Assembly: GCA_913061235.1 (NCBI GenBank)
Contig: CAJXTB010000009.1
Span: 186,001-250,000, forward strand
Direction of reading: 5' to 3'
Length of the DNA: 64,000 nucleotides
From: an uncultured Pseudomonadota bacterium
GTDB lineage: Bacteria > Myxococcota_A > UBA796 > GCA-2862545
Shown here: one piece after another, positions 54,010-63,018 of the stretch
Layout: every line of letters starts with the position of its first letter
Position numbering within the stretch: position 1 is the stretch's first letter
The notes under the pieces: model-generated
Seen by the model: the letters and a program-made list of their open reading frames with translations, nothing else
Databases searched by the model: none
What the model was told of the DNA's origin: nothing
Made by a program: the position numbers and the translations under genes

Positions 54010-57000
54010 TCAGTACGCGACGGGTGAGGGGCCGATGATGGTTGCGCCGTTGTCGGTGTATCCAGCGCGGTAGCGGATGGTTCCGTTGTTGGTAACAGTG
54101 ATTCCGTTCGCCAAGGTGAGCGTGCCCAGGGTGCTGAAGGTCGAGGCATTGGTGATGTCGCCGTTGAGCGTGGAGGCGCCATTGACCTGCGTGGTTGTTG
54201 TGATGTTCAGCGCGTTGCCCGGTGCCACAGTCATGTCGTCGAACCAGTTGCCGCCGCTGCTCGCAAACGAGACGGTGTGTGTGCCACCGCCGTTGAACAC
54301 GGTTGCGGTCCCGTTGGGCTGGAATCCGTTGGTTGTGACTTGCTGGAAATTACCTTGGAACCAGACTTCGCCGGCGGTCAGCGCGGTGTTCACACTGTTG
54401 GTCGTGGCACCGGTGAACACAGCGTCGCCGGTGATGGTGACCCGGTCGTTGCCATTGTGCAGCTGCAGGCCGTAGCTGCCGCTGCTGCTGCTCTGCGCGT
54501 AGTCCCCGTCGATGGTCAAGTGATGGCCGTTGGCTGTCAGCGAGTAGCCGTTGAGCAGGGACAGCTTGGGTAGTAGGCCCACCCAGTCGGCCGACGCGTT
54601 GATGTGGCCGCGAATCTCGGTGTCCGTCACGCTGTAGTGGTCGTTAGTGAGCGGCAGCGCTGAGGTGACGCGGACCTTGGTTGCCGTCAGGGCCCCCTGC
54701 CCGACCATCTCGAGCTGGCCGGTGACGAACATGCCACTGGAGGTATCGGTGACGCCCTGTGGGTTTTCGATGCGCAGGTCATCGAAGTAGTTGGTGGTGG
54801 CCCCGACGGACGCGAAGCTGATGGTCTGTGGGTTGGTTCCGTCGAACACCACGGCCGTCCCGGTGGGCTGGAACGTGTACGGATGGGTTGGGGCGACGGT
54901 GGTCTGGGCAAAGTTGCCGCCAAGGTGCAGCTCACCTGCGGTCATGGCGCCTGTGCTGGAAGCGTTGGAGCCGCCATGGAAGGTAGCGTCACCGGTGATG
55001 GTGACTTGGTCGGTGCCGTAGTCCATCTGCAGGCCGTAGCTGGCGTTCGAGGCGTACTGGTAGAAGTTGCCGTCAATGGTCAGGTGGTGCGTGTTGGGGG
55101 TCAGCGAGTAGCCGTTGAGAATGGATAGCTTGGGTAGGGTGCCGACCCAGTCGCCGGATGCGCTGATGTGCCCACGAACCTCGGTGTCCGTCACGTTGTA
55201 GTGGTCGTTGGTGAGCGGCAGTGCTGAGGTGACGCGGACCTTGGTCGCGGTCAGGTTCGCCTGCCCCACCATCTCGAGCTGGCCGGTGACGAACATGCCG
55301 CTGGAGGTGTCGGTGACGCCCTGGGAATTTTCGATGCGCAGGTCATCGAAGTAGTTGGTGGTGGCCCCGACGGAGTCGAAGCTGATGGTCTGCGGGTTGG
55401 TCCCGTCGAACACCACGGCCATTCCGGTGGGCTGGAAGGTGTACGGATGGGAGGAGGCGACGGTGGTCTGGGCGAAGTTGCCGCGCAGGTGCAGCACGCC
55501 GGCGGCCATGGCGCCCGGACTGGGAGTGCTGGAACCGCCGTGGAAGGTGGCGTCTCCGGTGATGGTGACCTGGTCGGTGACATGGTCCATCTGCAGGCCG
55601 TAGCTGGCGTTCGAGGCGTACTGGTAGAAGTTGCCGTCGATGGTCAGGTGGTGTGTATTGGGAATCAGCGAGTAGCCATTGAGAATGGACAGCTTGGGTA
55701 GGGTGCCAACCCAGTCCGCCGATGCGCTGATGTGGCCACGAATCTCGGTGTCCGTCACGTTGTAGTGGTCGTTGGTGAGCGGCAGCGCTGAGGTGACGCG
55801 GACCTTGGTCGCCGTCAGGCTCGCCTGCCCGACCATCTCAAGCTGGCCGGTGACGAACATGCCGCTGGAGGTGTCGGTGACGCCCTGGGGGTTTTCGATG
55901 CGCAGGTCATCGAAGTAGTTGGTGGTGGCCCCGACGGACGCAAAGCTGATGGTCTGCGGGCTGGTTCCGTCGAACACCACGGCCATTCCGGTGGGCTGGA
56001 AGGTGTACGGGTGGGAGGAGGCGACGGTGGTCTGGGCAAAGTCGCCCTGTAGGTGCAGCTCGCCGGCGGCCATAGCGCCTGGACTGGTTGCGCTGGAGCC
56101 CCCGTGGAACGTGGCATCGCCGGTCACAATGACGTAGTCGTCCGAGTTGTCCATCTGCAAGCCGTAGCTGGCGTTTGAAGCATACTGGTAGAAATCGCCA
56201 TCGACGCGTGCGACGTGGCCGTTGGGGCTCAGGCTGTAGCCGTTGAGGATTTCCAGGCGGTCTAGCGTGCCGTCCCAGTCTTCGGTCAGTGTCATGTGGG
56301 CGCCGACCTGAGTCACGGCGACGTCGTAGAACGCGCTGGTGGTCGGCAGTGAATCGGTGAACCGCAGGCGGTTCGACTGGAGCATGCCGTCACCGACCAT
56401 CTCCAGCTTGCCCTTGACGGTCAGGTAGCTGGGGGCGTTCATGGTCACGCCAGCTGGGTTCTGAATGCGTACATCCCCCAAGTACGAGGCGGTGTTCGAG
56501 GCGACGGTGAGGGTCTGTGGAGAGCTGCCTGCGAACACAAAGACCGTGCCAGTGGGCTGCATTCCGGTGTTGTAGGAGCTGGTGGTCTGGGCCACGTTGC
56601 CGTAGACCCACAGCTCGCCGTCCGTCATGGCGCCGCCGGTCTGGCTGTTTGTTCCGCCGGTAAACGACAGGTCTCCGAAGATCGACACGCGGTCTTTGGG
56701 GTCTCGAATCAGCAGACCGCCTGTGGTGGCAGCACCGCTCTGCGTCCAGTTGCCGTCGACCGTCAGTTGGTTGCCGCTGATTGCCAAGCTGCCGTGTCCA
56801 GAGCCATTGCCGGTGATGGTGAGCGGGCCGAACAGATGGGCGGCGGAGTACATCTGTAGATTGGGGACCTCTCCCCAGATGGTCGGGTTGCTGCCTTGCA
56901 GACGCACCGTGCCGCTGCCGACGATGTCCCGAGCGACCACGTCACCGTTTGTGGTGAGGAGGAAGCCGTTGGTGTCGAGCTGGCCGCCTGGGTCGACCCA

Positions 57001-59055
57001 CAGCTTGGCGGTGGTGGTGTTGGCCTGCAGCACTGGCTTGTTGGTGGTGTTGCCGCAGATAAAGACGTTGTGCGTGGTCGACGGAACAACGTTGTTGCTC
57101 CAGTTTCCAGCCTGGTCCCAGTCGGTGTCTACAGCTCCAGTCCACGAGTGGTTGAAGGCGCTCGCGTTGTCGCAGTTGGTGAACGTGACCAATGCCGTTG
57201 TGGACTGCCCGGCGGTGTCGGTGGCGATGACGCGCAAGATCTGGGTGACGGCTGGAATGGTGACGGGCAGGCTGAATGGCCCTGCGCTTGAGCCCATCGT
57301 TACCGGAGAGGCGTCGTCCAGCTGGTAGGCGACGGTGACGATTCCGTTGTCGTCTGCGACTGTGCCCGTGAGGGTGACCACATGGGAGCTGTTGCCCGAT
57401 TCTGTGAGGTCGGACGGCGAGGTGATGACGACCTCGGGCGGTACATCTGCCGCGACAACTGTGACGGTGACCGTGGCCGAGTCAGTCTGGCCTACGGAGT
57501 CTTCGACGGTGTAGTTGAAGGTCACCACGCCGGTCTGGCCTGCCCCGGGTGTGAACACGATGGCGCCACCATCAATGACGGCCTGGCCGCCTGCAGGGTT
57601 CTGCACGTTGACCAGGGTGAGGGAGTCGCCGTCGGGGTCGCTGTCGTTGCGCAGTGCCAGAATTCGCACTGGCTTCCCTACGAATGTCTGGGCGTCGTCC
57701 GCCACCGCGACGGGTGGGTCATTGCCTGGAACGGAGGTAATCGGCTCCATAACGGTGCCGCGCTGGATGTACAGATCGGCGTCGATGGTGTTGTTTGCGC
57801 CAATGTCGACGTCCGAGCGAAGGGTTGTTCCTTCACCGATCTCAACGCCCTCTCCAATGAGCGCCGAGCGACCAATGCGGACGTCGTCGGACAGCGTGAC
57901 CCGTGCGCCCAGCTGCGTGTCCTTGCGTATGCGAACGTCTGCGCCAATCACCGTGCCATCGCCAATGGTGACGTCTGGGCCAATGACGGTTCCGGCGCCG
58001 ATAGTGACGTTATCTCCAATGGTAGCGCCGCGTGCGATGACGACGTTGGCGCCTACGGTCAAGTAGACTCCTGCTGTCACTAGGTTTCCGATCATGACGG
58101 TCGGACCTTGGAACGTGGCGTCGTCTCCGATCTGGGACCCGTAGCCAAGGGTGATGTCGCCAGAACCCGCGCTTGTTCGGTCACCGAGGCTGGCTTGCCG
58201 ACTGATGATGACGTCCGCTCCAACGGTGGAGTCGGCGCCAATTACGGCACGACGCCCTACAATACCGTCGTCACCGACCTGGGTATTCGCGCCGACGGAG
58301 CCAGCGGCGTGCACCTGCGTTCGGTCGCCAAGCTCGACGTCTGTCGACACCGTGGCGCGCTCGTGGACGTAGGCTTCGCTGAAGATCTGTGACCCTGCAC
58401 CAATCATCCCGTAGACCTCAGCGTCTATGTGCACGCAGGTCTCCGCAGAGCCGGACTCGTCGAGGTCCAGGTCAAAGAAGAAGCAGCCGCAGTAGCCAGG
58501 GTCGTCTTTGTTGGGGTCTCCCACGCAGTTGTCTTCGGGGCCTCCCTCGGGGTCAATCGTGAGCGGGTAGCGCGCCCATGAGTCGTCTACCGTCAATGCT
58601 ACGGTGCACTCGTCATCGTCGCAGCGCAGGTCCATCCAGCTGTCGAGGACGCGGCCGTCTGCATCCCATGCGGCGAGACCGGTGTAGGTCAGCACATCGT
58701 GGTCGCCGATGAGGCGCAGACCTTCGACGGTCTGCATGACGCTTCGGTCAGTTCCAAGGGCGAGGGCCACCTGTAGGGGGCCTGTTCCCGGTGGGGCGTT
58801 GTGCACCTCGAACCCGTGCCGCAGGCCGCGCTCGGTGGTCTCAAACCACGCGTCAATACCTGGGTGTTCGTAGATGACGCCGGTCGAAGTGGTGTGAACT
58901 GGGGCGTTGCCCAGAGCCCGATGGTCCCCGGAACGGCCCCACCACATTGGCGTGAACTGCACAGGTTGGTCGGCGGCCGTGCCAAGTTGGGCGCCAACAT
59001 CCACGAACGACACGTCGAGTGGTGCCATAGGAGTCTGAAGCGCATTCTCTCGCAC
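54010..59055 (-). CDS. Giant surface repeat protein, possibly broken at its 5' end
   Basis: 1681 codons from GTG 59055. Order: an N-terminal module with G-I-D-A-W-F-E to Y-P-L-T-I-D-P, seen at the front of many secreted repeat proteins; a left-handed beta-helix of hexapeptide repeats (58410-57750, V-T-I-G-A-G-T-V-I-G); a cadherin-like unit with N-D-S-D-P-D-G-D-S-L-T; an Ig-like unit; then strand-rich repeats of 188 residues. It is clearly an extracellular structural or adhesive protein, yet the GTG start gives no export signal. The frame continues upstream through an amber codon to a perfect lipoprotein signal peptide. The long open frame argues that the amber codon is recent or read through. 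Confidence 0.82.
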   Translation of the reverse strand: MRENALQTPMAPLDVSFVDVGAQLGTAADQPVQFTPMWWGRSGDHRALGNAPVHTTSTGVIYEHPGIDAWFETTERGLRHGFEVHNAPPGTGPLQVALALGTDRSVMQTVEGLRLIGDHDVLTYTGLAAWDADGRVLDSWMDLRCDDDECTVALTVDDSWARYPLTIDPEGGPEDNCVGDPNKDDPGYCGCFFFDLDLDESGSAETCVHIDAEVYGMIGAGSQIFSEAYVHERATVSTDVELGDRTQVHAAGSVGANTQVGDDGIVGRRAVIGADSTVGADVIISRQASLGDRTSAGSGDITLGYGSQIGDDATFQGPTVMIGNLVTAGVYLTVGANVVIARGATIGDNVTIGAGTVIGPDVTIGDGTVIGADVRIRKDTQLGARVTLSDDVRIGRSALIGEGVEIGEGTTLRSDVDIGANNTIDADLYIQRGTVMEPITSVPGNDPPVAVADDAQTFVGKPVRILALRNDSDPDGDSLTLVNVQNPAGGQAVIDGGAIVFTPGAGQTGVVTFNYTVEDSVGQTDSATVTVTVVAADVPPEVVITSPSDLTESGNSSHVVTLTGTVADDNGIVTVAYQLDDASPVTMGSSAGPFSLPVTIPAVTQILRVIATDTAGQSTTALVTFTNCDNASAFNHSWTGAVDTDWDQAGNWSNNVVPSTTHNVFICGNTTNKPVLQANTTTAKLWVDPGGQLDTNGFLLTTNGDVVARDIVGSGTVRLQGSNPTIWGEVPNLQMYSAAHLFGPLTITGNGSGHGSLAISGNQLTVDGNWTQSGAATTGGLLIRDPKDRVSIFGDLSFTGGTNSQTGGAMTDGELWVYGNVAQTTSSYNTGMQPTGTVFVFAGSSPQTLTVASNTASYLGDVRIQNPAGVTMNAPSYLTVKGKLEMVGDGMLQSNRLRFTDSLPTTSAFYDVAVTQVGAHMTLTEDWDGTLDRLEILNGYSLSPNGHVARVDGDFYQYASNASYGLQMDNSDDYVIVTGDATFHGGSSATSPGAMAAGELHLQGDFAQTTVASSHPYTFQPTGMAVVFDGTSPQTISFASVGATTNYFDDLRIENPQGVTDTSSGMFVTGQLEMVGQASLTATKVRVTSALPLTNDHYNVTDTEIRGHISASADWVGTLPKLSILNGYSLIPNTHHLTIDGNFYQYASNASYGLQMDHVTDQVTITGDATFHGGSSTPSPGAMAAGVLHLRGNFAQTTVASSHPYTFQPTGMAVVFDGTNPQTISFDSVGATTNYFDDLRIENSQGVTDTSSGMFVTGQLEMVGQANLTATKVRVTSALPLTNDHYNVTDTEVRGHISASGDWVGTLPKLSILNGYSLTPNTHHLTIDGNFYQYASNASYGLQMDYGTDQVTITGDATFHGGSNASSTGAMTAGELHLGGNFAQTTVAPTHPYTFQPTGTAVVFDGTNPQTISFASVGATTNYFDDLRIENPQGVTDTSSGMFVTGQLEMVGQGALTATKVRVTSALPLTNDHYSVTDTEIRGHINASADWVGLLPKLSLLNGYSLTANGHHLTIDGDYAQSSSSGSYGLQLHNGNDRVTITGDAVFTGATTNSVNTALTAGEVWFQGNFQQVTTNGFQPNGTATVFNGGGTHTVSFASSGGNWFDDMTVAPGNALNITTTTQVNGASTLNGDITNASTFSTLGTLTLANGITVTNNGTIRYRAGYTDNGATIIGPSPVAY
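54490..56745 (-). repeat. 564-nt (188-residue) repeats in the giant protein
   Basis: An anchor sequence (TGAGGTGACGCGGACC) recurs at 54661, 55225 and 55789, exactly 564 bases apart, with a diverged fourth copy near 56353. Three copies are nearly identical at the DNA level; the upstream, fourth copy is clearly older. Unit boundaries are approximate. Confidence 0.88.
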
Positions 59056-59151
59056 CCAGCTGGTGTCCGCTGCGTCTGTGTCCTGCGTCTGTGGCTACAT
59101 GACGCAGCCCGCAAGTAGTGCCAACCAAGGCCCGGCCAAGCGTGTGCTCAT
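59056..59151 (-). other. In-frame lipoprotein signal peptide cut off by TAG
   Basis: ATG 59151 (AGGGG upstream) starts M-S-T-R-L-A-G-P-W-L-A-L-L-A-G-C, a textbook lipobox signal, followed by V-M and then TAG (59097-59095). After the TAG the same frame reads P-Q-T-Q-D-T-D-A-A-D-T-S-W and runs into the giant gene. The Asp/Thr-rich segment looks like the linkers of this genome's other lipoproteins. Confidence 0.75.
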
Positions 59152-59359
59152 TGTATGTTCCCCTGAACGACCTAGTGTACCCCTCCTGTCTAGATAAGTA
59201 GAGCTAAATCCTCATTAGTTGCATGAATAGCGCCTATAGAACGCCCGATTTGGCCCCGTTGATCGGTTGGTGCCTCGGGCGTTGGCTGTTTGAGACCCTC
59301 TTCGAGGGTTCGCAGTCCACTGGTACAGACCCGTCATTCGGGGTGTTAGCCCTAAAGCC
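59152..59359. other. Divergent intergenic region with hairpin
   Basis: 208 bases between the giant gene's signal peptide (minus) and the J-like gene (plus). AT-rich around 59190-59240. An inverted repeat CGCCCGA (59242-59248) / TCGGGCG (59275-59281), with an inner GGC/GCC pair, could be a hairpin or operator. No tRNA-like structure holds up. Confidence 0.4.
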
Positions 59360-60613
59360 GTGGACGACGAACTACCATCTGGTGCTGAGATTTTAGCGAT
59401 GTTCCACCCCGGCCAACTGTTCGGGGCGTCGCTTGGCGATGGCCGTGCAGTCCGCCGCTACTGGGCTCGTCTCGCGCGCAAGTTTCGCGACGAAGAACCT
59501 GAGGTATTTCAGCATGCCCGCCAGTTATTCGAGAGGGCTCGTGACGTTGGCGAGGCGACGGATGTCCCCATCCCGTCTGAGCAGCCCGTCTCACGTCCTG
59601 CGCCGGTAGAATCGGTGGATGTGGTCGAAGCGGTGGTGCGTCCTGCACCGGTCGGAGTGGCCCAGTGGCTTGCCGCGAAGGACCATGCAGCGCTGGCGCG
59701 ATTGGTGGAGTTTGATCCTGGTTCAATCACGGGTAAGGCACCAATGCGGGACGTCCTATTGGCGGTTGTCCTGGGGGCAGGGCCGGACCTGACTGAGGGG
59801 CAGAGAGCAGCGGTAGAGCGTGAGCTGGACCACCAGCTGCTCGAGCTGTCTCCAGACGATGAAGCGCGCATTCGAAACGGTCTTGCAGACGGCGAGTTCG
59901 TCCGCGAGATGCGCCTGGATGACGCGGTTCCGCCTGCGCTCATGGCGTTGGTGCATGCATGCGGTGTGCTCTCGGTACCCGACTTCGTTGAAGCGATGAA
60001 CGACATCACTGCGACGGCCGGCTCGGATGACTACGAGGCGCTGTTGACCCGTCTTCGGGACAGTCCACCGGCGTGGGCCGTGATTCGACGGGCGGTCGCT
60101 ACCCTTGCCCAGCGCAGCCGGCACCTACCCGAGCCAGTCCAGGTTCCTCCTGCGTTGTTGGACACGTTTACCAAGCGCACAGGACTGCCGGAAGGGCTGT
60201 TCATGGCCTTCTTGCTGACGGCATTGACGGTGGGTTCCCTGGTCGGCCTGTTCGTGATTCGGCTGGTTTTCGGACGGTTCCCTGGTGGGGATGAAGACCC
60301 ACTGCTCTATGTTGTGATCATGCCGGGCTCGCTGGCTGTCGGGGCCTCGCTGGTGGGTGGATATCTGGTCGACCTGATGATGAAGCGTCAAGCGACCACC
60401 CGCCAAGAACAGGGCGTTCGAGACCTCTCTGCCGCCTTCAATTTGTTCCCGTCAGAGGTCTGTGGGGCCATCTGGGAAGCGACGGACGCGCTGGCACAGG
60501 GGCCACTGCTCCAGAGGGCGCTGCACACCATGGAGCTGGACCCACGCTTGCTGTTCGATCTGTGGAGTCCGGAGCTAGCGGCGCGTCTACTGAGGGCTGA
60601 GGACGGCCACTGA
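59360..60613 (+). CDS. Membrane protein with degenerate J-like N-terminus
   Basis: A 417-residue protein from GTG 59360 (weak Shine-Dalgarno; ATG 59399 is possible). Residues 15-60 (L-F-G-A-S-L-G-D-G, A-V-R-R-Y-W-A-R-L-A-R-K-F-R) resemble the DnaJ-like helical module common in myxobacterial proteins, without the H-P-D motif needed to stimulate Hsp70. A helical middle part leads to two membrane segments at about 275-300 and 312-335. The C-terminal 70 residues are cytoplasmic and helical. Function unknown. Confidence 0.7.
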   Translation: MDDELPSGAEILAMFHPGQLFGASLGDGRAVRRYWARLARKFRDEEPEVFQHARQLFERARDVGEATDVPIPSEQPVSRPAPVESVDVVEAVVRPAPVGVAQWLAAKDHAALARLVEFDPGSITGKAPMRDVLLAVVLGAGPDLTEGQRAAVERELDHQLLELSPDDEARIRNGLADGEFVREMRLDDAVPPALMALVHACGVLSVPDFVEAMNDITATAGSDDYEALLTRLRDSPPAWAVIRRAVATLAQRSRHLPEPVQVPPALLDTFTKRTGLPEGLFMAFLLTALTVGSLVGLFVIRLVFGRFPGGDEDPLLYVVIMPGSLAVGASLVGGYLVDLMMKRQATTRQEQGVRDLSAAFNLFPSEVCGAIWEATDALAQGPLLQRALHTMELDPRLLFDLWSPELAARLLRAEDGH

Positions 60614-60666
60614 AACCCCGGTCAAGGACGTCGGCTAACGGTGGTAGGCCTGGCGGTTTGCGAGTG

Positions 60667-61062
60667 TCAGCGCATCAACGTCTCAGACGGTGACCACACA
60701 ACAAAGCTGCCATCGTCGCACTCGCTGCGCACGTCAGCCTCGGTGACGTCGTTGCCGTCCTCGTCCACGCTGTAGAACCACCAGTACGACTCCGAGCCGT
60801 CGCCCAATGTGCCAATAAAGCAGCCGGCAATGATGTCCTCTTCGTCTACGCAGGTGGTCTCGACGTACTCGGTGCCCAGCGCCGCACATACGCCGAGAGC
60901 CGTTACATCCGAGCCGGGCGCGTCCAACAAGCTTCGCCACTCTTGGCAGTAGCCACGCGGCTCCATGCCCACACGCAGGTCGCAATGCGCATCTACGTGG
61001 TCCACGGGAAGGTTCTGTGCACAGCTGGTCCACACCGAAAGCACGACAGCGAACAATCTCAT
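60667..61062 (-). CDS. Small Cys-rich lipoprotein
   Basis: A 131-residue protein. ATG 61062 has AGGAGG at ideal distance; GTG 61068 just upstream is less likely. Signal plus lipobox W-T-S-C (Cys14). The mature part has seven Cys and is acidic (D-G-N-D-V-T-E-A-D-V). Probably a disulfide-stabilised outer-membrane lipoprotein of unknown role. It stands alone between two plus-strand-facing stretches. Confidence 0.7.
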   Translation of the reverse strand: MRLFAVVLSVWTSCAQNLPVDHVDAHCDLRVGMEPRGYCQEWRSLLDAPGSDVTALGVCAALGTEYVETTCVDEEDIIAGCFIGTLGDGSESYWWFYSVDEDGNDVTEADVRSECDDGSFVVWSPSETLMR

Positions 61063-61119
61063 GTACACCTCCTACATGGGCATAGGTGAGGTCGACCCGA
61101 CCGTCTATGGCGGAGAGAG

Positions 61120-61215
61120 ATGTTGAAAGAGCTGCCCGCGACGCTGGTGAAGGCCTCGGTGTCGGCCTTGTCCGAGCGCTACGAGACCGCCGAGGTCTGC
61201 AAGAAGAATTGGACT
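61120..61215 (+). pseudogene. Possible gene remnant
   Basis: ATG 61120 with GGAGAGAG upstream begins M-L-K-E-L-P-A-T-L-V-K-A-S-V. For about 30 codons the third positions are almost all G or C, the coding pattern of this genome. The pattern ends near 61215, where the reverse-strand gene begins. It may be the 5' end of a gene truncated by recombination. It could also be chance. Confidence 0.3.
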
Positions 61216-61227
61216 CGTCGACTGTGT

Positions 61228-61563
61228 CTACCGACCCATTGCCCTGTGGACCTTGAACATCACCGCAAGGCCGTTGAGGAATGGAATGAAGCTGTGTGGC
61301 CCCTGCCCACCGCCGGTCCGCGGGATCGGATGGACCTCAAGATCGGCGTCGATTGTCGCGATGAACTCCACCATTGCTTCTCGTTCCTCATCCGGCAGCC
61401 CCCCGCCGATGGCGACGAAATCGATGGACTCGGTTTCGATGATCTCCTTGACTCTGTCCTTCGAATTGCAGGCGACGACATCTCTGCCGTACCGCTGCCA
61501 CTCGTCAACAAGAACGTCCAAGGTCGACTGCAGTCTTCCGATAGCCAGAATTCGTGGTTCCAT
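61228..61563 (-). CDS. Receiver-like protein without phosphoacceptor
   Basis: A 111-residue protein from ATG 61563 (GGGAGGA upstream at slightly long distance; the frame is open to 61623). The pattern I-L-A-I-G, V-V-A-C-N-S, I-D-F-V-A-I-G-G-G-L and E-V-H-P-I resembles a CheY-type alpha/beta fold, but the phosphoacceptor Asp after I-D-F-V-A-I is Gly. If it is a receiver it is a pseudo-receiver. Genuine coding is supported by the start site and length; the fold call is tentative. Confidence 0.6.
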   Translation of the reverse strand: MEPRILAIGRLQSTLDVLVDEWQRYGRDVVACNSKDRVKEIIETESIDFVAIGGGLPDEEREAMVEFIATIDADLEVHPIPRTGGGQGPHSFIPFLNGLAVMFKVHRAMGR

Positions 61564-61737
61564 TTGCAAAGAGTCCTCCCGGTCAGCACCTACGCAGCTG
61601 ACCATTAATATAGTGAAAATCATAAGAATCGCGCGACCTCTTCCTCGGGTCAGCGCAGCGCGGCTTCGATGGGCCGCTTCTTGAACGGTCCCAGGCGATG
61701 AACGAGGCGATGGGTTCGCACGCTCTCGCTACAGGGC

Positions 61738-62994
61738 TCACAGGTTCAAACGGATGGCACACGCCAACAGCCAAGGCGACTTCGCCGGACCGGCCCCGGT
61801 AAGCACGCCCCCGGGCTTGAACCAGTCTCCGAAGGCGACGACCGACAACTTCTTCGGCACGGCAAACCAGGCCACGGAACCACCCGCGCCGGCGCCTATG
61901 TATCGGGCATCTGTATCACTGGGCCGGATTGGGAATCCGGCGATGCTGTAGATTGAATCGTTGACATTGGTGCGCCAGAGGAAGGTCGCCTTCGCGGCCA
62001 CCCGCACCCGCGGGTGTGGGAAAGCATTCAGCCCGGGAACGACGCCGGAGGTATTTCCCGGTGCGATCTGGGTCACCGCCCCCAAGACACGAGGGTCCGG
62101 GTAGGGCGCCCGAAACGTCCCCAACGGCGTGGCGGCGCTGTCCCCGCTCGAACGGCCTGCGTCTAACGTCGCGGTGAGCCTCATCGGCAGCCCTGTAGGC
62201 ACGCCGACATGGCCGACCGCACCCCAAGCGAGGATTCTTCGTTCCGAAAACTGCCCGACTTGACCGTGAACGTCGAAATGGAAGTCGACAATGGGATCCC
62301 TGTCCGGAGGAGCCGGCTGCCGAGACCAGCCGGTGCCGACCGTGTGCCGTGTCTCCTGCCCCGAACCCGACGCATAGACGGCCTCGGTCTGGGCCGTGCC
62401 TAAGTAGTACATCGTGTGTTCGGTAGTCTTCACTGGGCTGTCCACCTCCCACCAAGACGCCCAGAACAGGCTGTTCGTGGAGGGCACATCGTCGAAGATG
62501 CCAGGATGGACCTCGACCTCCGCGCCAATGAGGTTCTCAACCCGGACGCCGCCTGTGTCGATGACCAGTCGGCCGCCGTCAAAGGCCCGTTTTATGTTCG
62601 GACCCTCGCGGTCACTCACGAGCAGGCCATTGCCGAGCTTCCACTCTTGGCGTCCGACTGTGAGGGCGACCGGCCCGTCCCGCACCGTGACGAAGCCCTG
62701 CTGCAAGTGGAGGAGGTCGACGTCGAGTGGCCTGGGTCCCGGTTGCGCGCCCGCCTGGGTGGCGCTGTTCAACTGCAGCACGACCTCCAGATGCTCGCCG
62801 ACGGAGAGTTTGGACCGGCCGAACACACGCAGCTGGCCTGCGCCATTCGGGTCCGAAGGGGCGTCGCCGAAGCCCGGATTTTGGACCGCGGCGTAGACGA
62901 TCCGAGCGCCCGCCTCGAGCTGAAGGGAGGCCCCGTCACTGAGCTCGATCGGTTCCGCGGCTTGGGCGGCGATGGCAAGGGCGAGGGCTAGCAT
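61738..62994 (-). CDS. Outer-membrane porin of the alginate-export (AlgE-like) type
   Basis: A 418-residue protein with a short signal peptide (A-A-Q-A-A-E). The body has alternating strands, with V-G-R-Q-E-W-K-L-G-N-G-L-L-V-S-D and F-D-G-G-R-L-V-I-D, characteristic of the alginate-export family. Members form 16-18-strand barrels for polysaccharide or small molecules. GGGAG precedes the ATG. It begins 24 bases after the DoxX gene on the same strand, so they are co-transcribed. No alginate biosynthesis gene is present, so the substrate is open. Confidence 0.8.
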   Translation of the reverse strand: MLALALAIAAQAAEPIELSDGASLQLEAGARIVYAAVQNPGFGDAPSDPNGAGQLRVFGRSKLSVGEHLEVVLQLNSATQAGAQPGPRPLDVDLLHLQQGFVTVRDGPVALTVGRQEWKLGNGLLVSDREGPNIKRAFDGGRLVIDTGGVRVENLIGAEVEVHPGIFDDVPSTNSLFWASWWEVDSPVKTTEHTMYYLGTAQTEAVYASGSGQETRHTVGTGWSRQPAPPDRDPIVDFHFDVHGQVGQFSERRILAWGAVGHVGVPTGLPMRLTATLDAGRSSGDSAATPLGTFRAPYPDPRVLGAVTQIAPGNTSGVVPGLNAFPHPRVRVAAKATFLWRTNVNDSIYSIAGFPIRPSDTDARYIGAGAGGSVAWFAVPKKLSVVAFGDWFKPGGVLTGAGPAKSPWLLACAIRLNL

Positions 62995-63018
62995 GACGCG
63001 TCTCCCGGTTCAGTTCGA

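Noticed and set aside
53395-54073. Plus-strand Val/Cys/Arg and Ser/Val repeat frames
   Set aside because: They are opposite-strand readings of the Asp/Thr repeats of the stalk lipoprotein.
59240-59320. tRNA gene in the spacer before the J-like protein
   Set aside because: A 7-bp stem and a GGTTCG-like sequence are present, but no D-arm, anticodon arm and T-arm set can be folded at tRNA distances.
61120-61608. Full 162-codon plus-strand gene
   Set aside because: Beyond about 61215 it is antisense to the receiver-like gene and loses genome-typical codon use, so at most the first 30 codons are a remnant.
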